A program made the position numbers and the translations under genes. The notes under the pieces were generated by a model. The model made no database searches. It had not been told where the DNA came from and saw nothing but the letters and a program-made list of their open reading frames with translations. Shown piece by piece: positions 39,041 to 41,622 of a stretch of 41,622 bases of DNA (its first letter is position 1; each line of letters starts with the position of its first letter). Source of the DNA: Advenella incenata (GTDB lineage Bacteria; Pseudomonadota; Gammaproteobacteria; Burkholderiales; Burkholderiaceae_B); NCBI RefSeq assembly GCF_004217095.1, contig NZ_SHKO01000006.1, positions 1-41,622 of the forward strand, read 5' to 3'.

Positions 39041-39688
39041 ATGAATCAATCTAAAACAATGCTTTATCACTTTGTGCCTCGCCTTCTGGTGTATCCCGGT
39101 GAACCAGAATGCAGCTTGATTGATTTTTCCTGCCCTACGCTTGGGTTAGAGCTGCGTGGCGGCATTGAGCTGACCACCCGACGCCCATATCCGAACAAAC
39201 GCTATTTAGTAGCATGTAGGAAGATAGGACAGAAGGCGATGAAGGGTTTTCTGGTTGAATCGCGGAATCGGGTAGACGTGTTTACAACCGTCACCCGGTG
39301 GGCTATAGGAGCGGATCGAATCATTCACCATTATGTGCAATATAACGTGAACGATGCAGAGCAAAACGCGGTGACAGAAGATATGCCTCTTTGGAGCGCC
39401 ATGTGGTACGGTTTGGGAGGTCTTTCCGACCGCAGGCCAGCTATCGCCCAGGACTGGACACCAGCCGCCGCACAGCCCCGCATGGAATTGATCCCGCGCA
39501 GCCGTCAGGGAGTCTATACCGACAGCCTTGATGCTGATGGCAGGATTACAAAGCGGACTGAGGTTTTAAACCTGCACACCGTGGAGTGGAAGCCGGTTTT
39601 TAATTCATCATATTCATTTTTTGAACGCATCCCAAATGTTGAAATGGCTTTTCAAGCCGACCCGAATAACCGAAATTTAAGGAGATAG
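39041..39688 (+). CDS. Soluble protein of unknown function
   Basis: The 215-residue product is soluble, rich in Arg and aromatic residues (LGLELRGGIELTTRRPYPNK, WAIGADRIIHHYVQYNV, WSAMWYGLGGLSDRRP). No signal peptide or catalytic motif is seen. It follows AGAGAGGG and precedes the second membrane peptide by 2 bases. Unknown family. Confidence 0.6.
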   Translation: MNQSKTMLYHFVPRLLVYPGEPECSLIDFSCPTLGLELRGGIELTTRRPYPNKRYLVACRKIGQKAMKGFLVESRNRVDVFTTVTRWAIGADRIIHHYVQYNVNDAEQNAVTEDMPLWSAMWYGLGGLSDRRPAIAQDWTPAAAQPRMELIPRSRQGVYTDSLDADGRITKRTEVLNLHTVEWKPVFNSSYSFFERIPNVEMAFQADPNNRNLRR

Positions 39689-39690
39689 CT

Positions 39691-39825
39691 ATGCGACAAG
39701 ATGATTTGAAAGAAGCAAATGATCGAGCGCGAGAAAATATTGACGAGAAGGCCGAAGGTTCAATTCTGGTATGGGTCTTTTGGGCTTTCGTCGCCTATGG
39801 GGTCTACGTCTATTTTATTAAATAA
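39691..39825 (+). CDS. 44-residue single-helix membrane peptide (paralogue B)
   Basis: MRQDDLKEANDRARENIDEKAEGS is split here as MRQDDLKEAND plus RARENIDEKAEGS; a helix (WVFWAFVAYGVYVYF) follows, then IK and the stop. AAGGAG lies 9 bases upstream. It matches paralogue A (36276) in the first nine residues, the AEGS turn and the aromatic helix, though the DNA has diverged at many third positions. Function unknown; it sits directly before the zeta-like gene. Confidence 0.82.
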   Translation: MRQDDLKEANDRARENIDEKAEGSILVWVFWAFVAYGVYVYFIK

Positions 39826-39828
39826 TTC

Positions 39829-40785
39829 ATGATGAACAAAATATATAAAAAAGACTATTCCGATGATCCGATCCGGGCTGCCGTCCAAGATGCGGTTGTT
39901 TCTGATGTAGAAAGAAACCCCGAAAAATACATTGCCCGGTACAACGCTCACCCTGAGTCTAAAGACGGTACTTATATTTGTGCGGATCTATTCAAAGAGA
40001 CAATCCCTCAATATAGCCAGAATAAAGACACCAAAGGCTTATTCAATAATGTCGTCCATAACTCCGCTGCTGTACTTGCCAGTGAGCAATTTAGCCGAGT
40101 CGTTGACGAAATAGCGCAAGACCCAAGTAATCGCGGTAAAACCGCCCTGTTTCTAACTGGTTCACCTGGCGCCGGTAAAACCTCTGCAGTGTTAAATAAA
40201 ACGCTGGATGGAGAAGATATTGCTTTGATTTACGAAGGACAACTGGCTCAGCCGGATACTGCCATTCCCAAAATCAAAGCCGCGCTCGATGCTGGCTTAT
40301 CTGTAGAAATACTGGCTGTGCGCAACAGTCCTGAAACTGCACTTAATAACACCCTGCACCGTTTCGAGCATGAAGGCCGGGGGGCTAGTTTGAACGTAAT
40401 GGCAACCATTATTGGTAAAACGCCTGATGGCCTGGAATCGATACACAAAGAATTTGGCAATCGTGTACATTTAATGATCTACGATGTCAGTAATCCCCGC
40501 GAAAAAACCACCTATACCGGCTGGCAGCACCTCGATATACTTCGCAAGGACGGAAATCATGACCAAATTAAAGAAAGACTCACCAACCACCTTAACGACC
40601 TTAACAGAAACGGAAAAATCAGTGAACAAGCCTTCTTACAAGCAAGTGGGCAACCCCTCGCCCTTACAAAAACGAATATTCGACAAGTTAGCCCAACACT
40701 CAGAGCGTATGGAGAACGACCCGGAATACAAAAAGAAGAACGACAAGCGCCTGTTTTGAAAAATCAAACAGCCAGGGACAGATAA
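39829..40785 (+). CDS. Zeta-toxin-like P-loop protein
   Basis: The 318-residue protein has Walker A LFLTGSPGAGKTSAVL (G111-T118) and the zeta-type layout: a mixed helical N-terminus, then kinase core (LIYEGQLAQPDTAIPKIKAA, EILAVRNSPETALNNTLHRF). Zeta toxins phosphorylate cell-wall precursors, but plasmid-borne relatives in transfer regions may have other roles. No epsilon-like antitoxin is upstream; the neighbour is the 44-residue membrane peptide. Its 3' part overlaps another ORF (40559-40759). Confidence 0.75.
   Translation: MMNKIYKKDYSDDPIRAAVQDAVVSDVERNPEKYIARYNAHPESKDGTYICADLFKETIPQYSQNKDTKGLFNNVVHNSAAVLASEQFSRVVDEIAQDPSNRGKTALFLTGSPGAGKTSAVLNKTLDGEDIALIYEGQLAQPDTAIPKIKAALDAGLSVEILAVRNSPETALNNTLHRFEHEGRGASLNVMATIIGKTPDGLESIHKEFGNRVHLMIYDVSNPREKTTYTGWQHLDILRKDGNHDQIKERLTNHLNDLNRNGKISEQAFLQASGQPLALTKTNIRQVSPTLRAYGERPGIQKEERQAPVLKNQTARDR
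40559..40759 (+). CDS. Overlapping small basic protein inside the zeta-like gene
   Basis: The 66-residue product in another frame begins MTKLKKDSPTTLTTLTETEK after AAGGACGG. The second half (SPLQKRIFDKLAQHSERMEN, DPEYKKKNDKRLF) is a plausible helix and looks more gene-like than chance. It could be a small partner or antitoxin of the host gene, but this is not shown. Confidence 0.45.
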   Translation: MTKLKKDSPTTLTTLTETEKSVNKPSYKQVGNPSPLQKRIFDKLAQHSERMENDPEYKKKNDKRLF

Positions 40786-40794
40786 GCCAATTTC

Positions 40795-41373
40795 ATGTAC
40801 ATCTTCGCAACAATATTCATCATAATGATGACCGTGGTTTTAATCATCAAAAAGCCAGCATATGGCTATTTAATGATAGTGCCAACCATTTTTACTTGCG
40901 CTCCTTTTTTCACCACTATTTACGATCATATTCAAGTTAGCGCCGGGAACCCAGTTGCCTTCTCAAACGGCGGCAGAAGTCTGCGATTTGCCATTGTAGG
41001 AATAACGTTTCTTATCGTTGGTTCTCTAATCTGTCTGGCGAAGACATTTAAAGATAATGCAAACATAGTAAATAATATTTATCTTGGCTTTGTTATTGCT
41101 GGTGTAATGAGTTTTTTTGCAATTTTCTATCAAGCTGGTGATCGCTCAACACGCCCGATGGTCGTCAATTTTGATGCAATCCGCAATGATGTTGAAGACA
41201 TTGAATGCGATTCAGACTTTATCATCGCTTATGGTAACTACGAGGGTTCGACAATTCGCTACCGATGCCCAACTGGAATTGTCCTCAATCCCTACGCCCT
41301 TTTACCGTTTATTCCATGGCCCGATTACCATGACGGTTCAAGCGTTGATCTGAAAAAAAAGCTCATTCAGTAA
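40795..41373 (+). CDS. Four-helix membrane protein with C-terminal soluble domain
   Basis: The 192-residue product has hydrophobic segments at about 1-16, 22-42, 62-84 and 95-118 and a C-terminal domain with two Cys (IECDSDF, YRCPTGI). It is the last gene of the ssb operon, 31 bases before the terminator. Unknown family. Confidence 0.6.
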   Translation: MYIFATIFIIMMTVVLIIKKPAYGYLMIVPTIFTCAPFFTTIYDHIQVSAGNPVAFSNGGRSLRFAIVGITFLIVGSLICLAKTFKDNANIVNNIYLGFVIAGVMSFFAIFYQAGDRSTRPMVVNFDAIRNDVEDIECDSDFIIAYGNYEGSTIRYRCPTGIVLNPYALLPFIPWPDYHDGSSVDLKKKLIQ

Positions 41374-41403
41374 AAATAAAATTATTAGAGAATAGAGAAC
41401 AAC

Positions 41404-41428
41404 GCGGCCCAACGGCCGCATTTTTTTT
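41404..41428 (+). terminator. Terminator of the ssb operon
   Basis: GCGGCC-CAAC-GGCCGC followed by A and eight T. It ends the rightward operon that begins at 36199. Confidence 0.95.
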
Positions 41429-41528
41429 CCTGTTTTGATAAGCAGTTCGCGCAAGTCCAACATTCCTCAGTTGATCCCCCGTTGTCTGCCCTCTGAACCC
41501 GCCTTAAACGACGCATAAGCCAATCCTC
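41429..41528. other. Non-coding region up to the circle join
   Basis: No ORF is seen. The only structure noted is the left arm (41499-41517) of a long inverted repeat whose right arm is at 113-127 across the join. Together with bases 1-177 it is a 270-bp non-coding leader for the DUF3560 gene. Confidence 0.6.
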
Positions 41529-41622
41529 TACACAGCACAAGGGTACGCACCGATTAACCCGTGTTCTCGCTTCGCTGCGAGCCGCGCCAGTTAATCGGTG
41601 CCGCTGCGCGCCCTTGCCCTGC
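41529..41622. repeat. Terminal overlap, right copy
   Basis: Exact copy of bases 1-94. It should be trimmed once when the circle is closed. The join leaves the hairpin-rich region between the terminator at 41404-41428 and the DUF3560 gene continuous. Confidence 0.9.

Noticed and set aside
1-41622. Insertion sequences, integrons, antibiotic or metal resistance genes
   Set aside because: No transposase, integrase of tyrosine type, cassette site or recognisable resistance protein was seen anywhere in the circle.

Overview
The window is a complete circular plasmid. Its last 94 bases (41529-41622) repeat its first 94 exactly, so the unique circle is about 41,528 bp. It is a self-transmissible plasmid of a proteobacterium, most likely beta or gamma. 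The evidence is a TrfA-type initiator with iterons, a full MPF_T-type VirB/VirD4 type IV secretion system, a MOB_P-like relaxase with an LPD7-like tail, IncP-style ParA/ParB(KorB)/KorA-like control genes, TrbM, a KfrB-domain protein, and a LexA box of the form CTGT-N8-ACAG. No insertion sequence, CRISPR array or antibiotic-resistance gene was seen.

Layout. 0.3-1.9 kb: DUF3560 gene and two small genes. 2.0-3.7 kb (minus): SOS-controlled umuDC. 3.75-3.91 kb: a promoter, a structured small RNA (C4-like) and a strong terminator. 3.9-4.5 kb (minus): a gene of unknown function. 4.7-6.0 kb: an overlapping operon of an unknown small gene, a serine resolvase and a DUF192 protein. 6.0-6.6 kb: higBA toxin-antitoxin. 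6.7-8.1 kb: trfA-like rep gene and iteron oriV with two DnaA boxes, followed by a hairpin-rich non-coding stretch to 8.5 kb. 8.6-11.2 kb: a run of small membrane proteins with one XRE regulator. 11.2-23.8 kb (minus): the transfer operon virB1-B2-B3-B4-B5-eexN-B6-B7-B8-B9-B10-B11-virD4-kfrB-like; virB7 is only 48 codons. 23.9-26.2 kb (minus): StbC/TraM-like, StbB/TraL-like, SRAP protein and TraK-like genes. 26.2-26.6 kb: oriT region with direct repeats and hairpins. 26.6-31.6 kb: mobC, relaxase (with three nested out-of-frame genes) and topoisomerase III. 31.7-32.7 kb: a small gene and trbM. 32.8-35.5 kb: parA-parB-triple KorA-like control operon. 35.7 kb: a tRNA-Leu(CAA). 36.2-41.4 kb: a long operon with ssb, many small membrane proteins, two paralogous 43/44-residue membrane peptides and a zeta-toxin-like ATPase, ending at a good terminator.

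Two plasmid-wide regulatory codes stand out. The first is a set of promoters carrying TTTAC repeated in direct orientation every 12 bp. It covers the virB operon, the stbB operon, the par operon and its divergent trbM side, the ssb operon and the 8.6-kb membrane operon. TTTAC resembles the half-site of the IncP KorA operator, and the plasmid encodes an unusual KorA-like protein with three tandem TrfB-type HTH units. I propose that this protein reads the repeats. The second is a 17-bp element, GTTTCTCCACGCGAAAC, dispersed in eight copies, mostly in the transfer region. It looks like a parS/KorB-type site for the plasmid ParB; one copy supplies the ribosome binding site of mobC, and two lie in-frame in the tails of VirB1 and VirB9.

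Several genes handle single-stranded or damaged DNA and could assist plasmid entry: UmuDC, SRAP, SSB and topoisomerase III. All functions come from reading the sequence and recalling families; no search was run.
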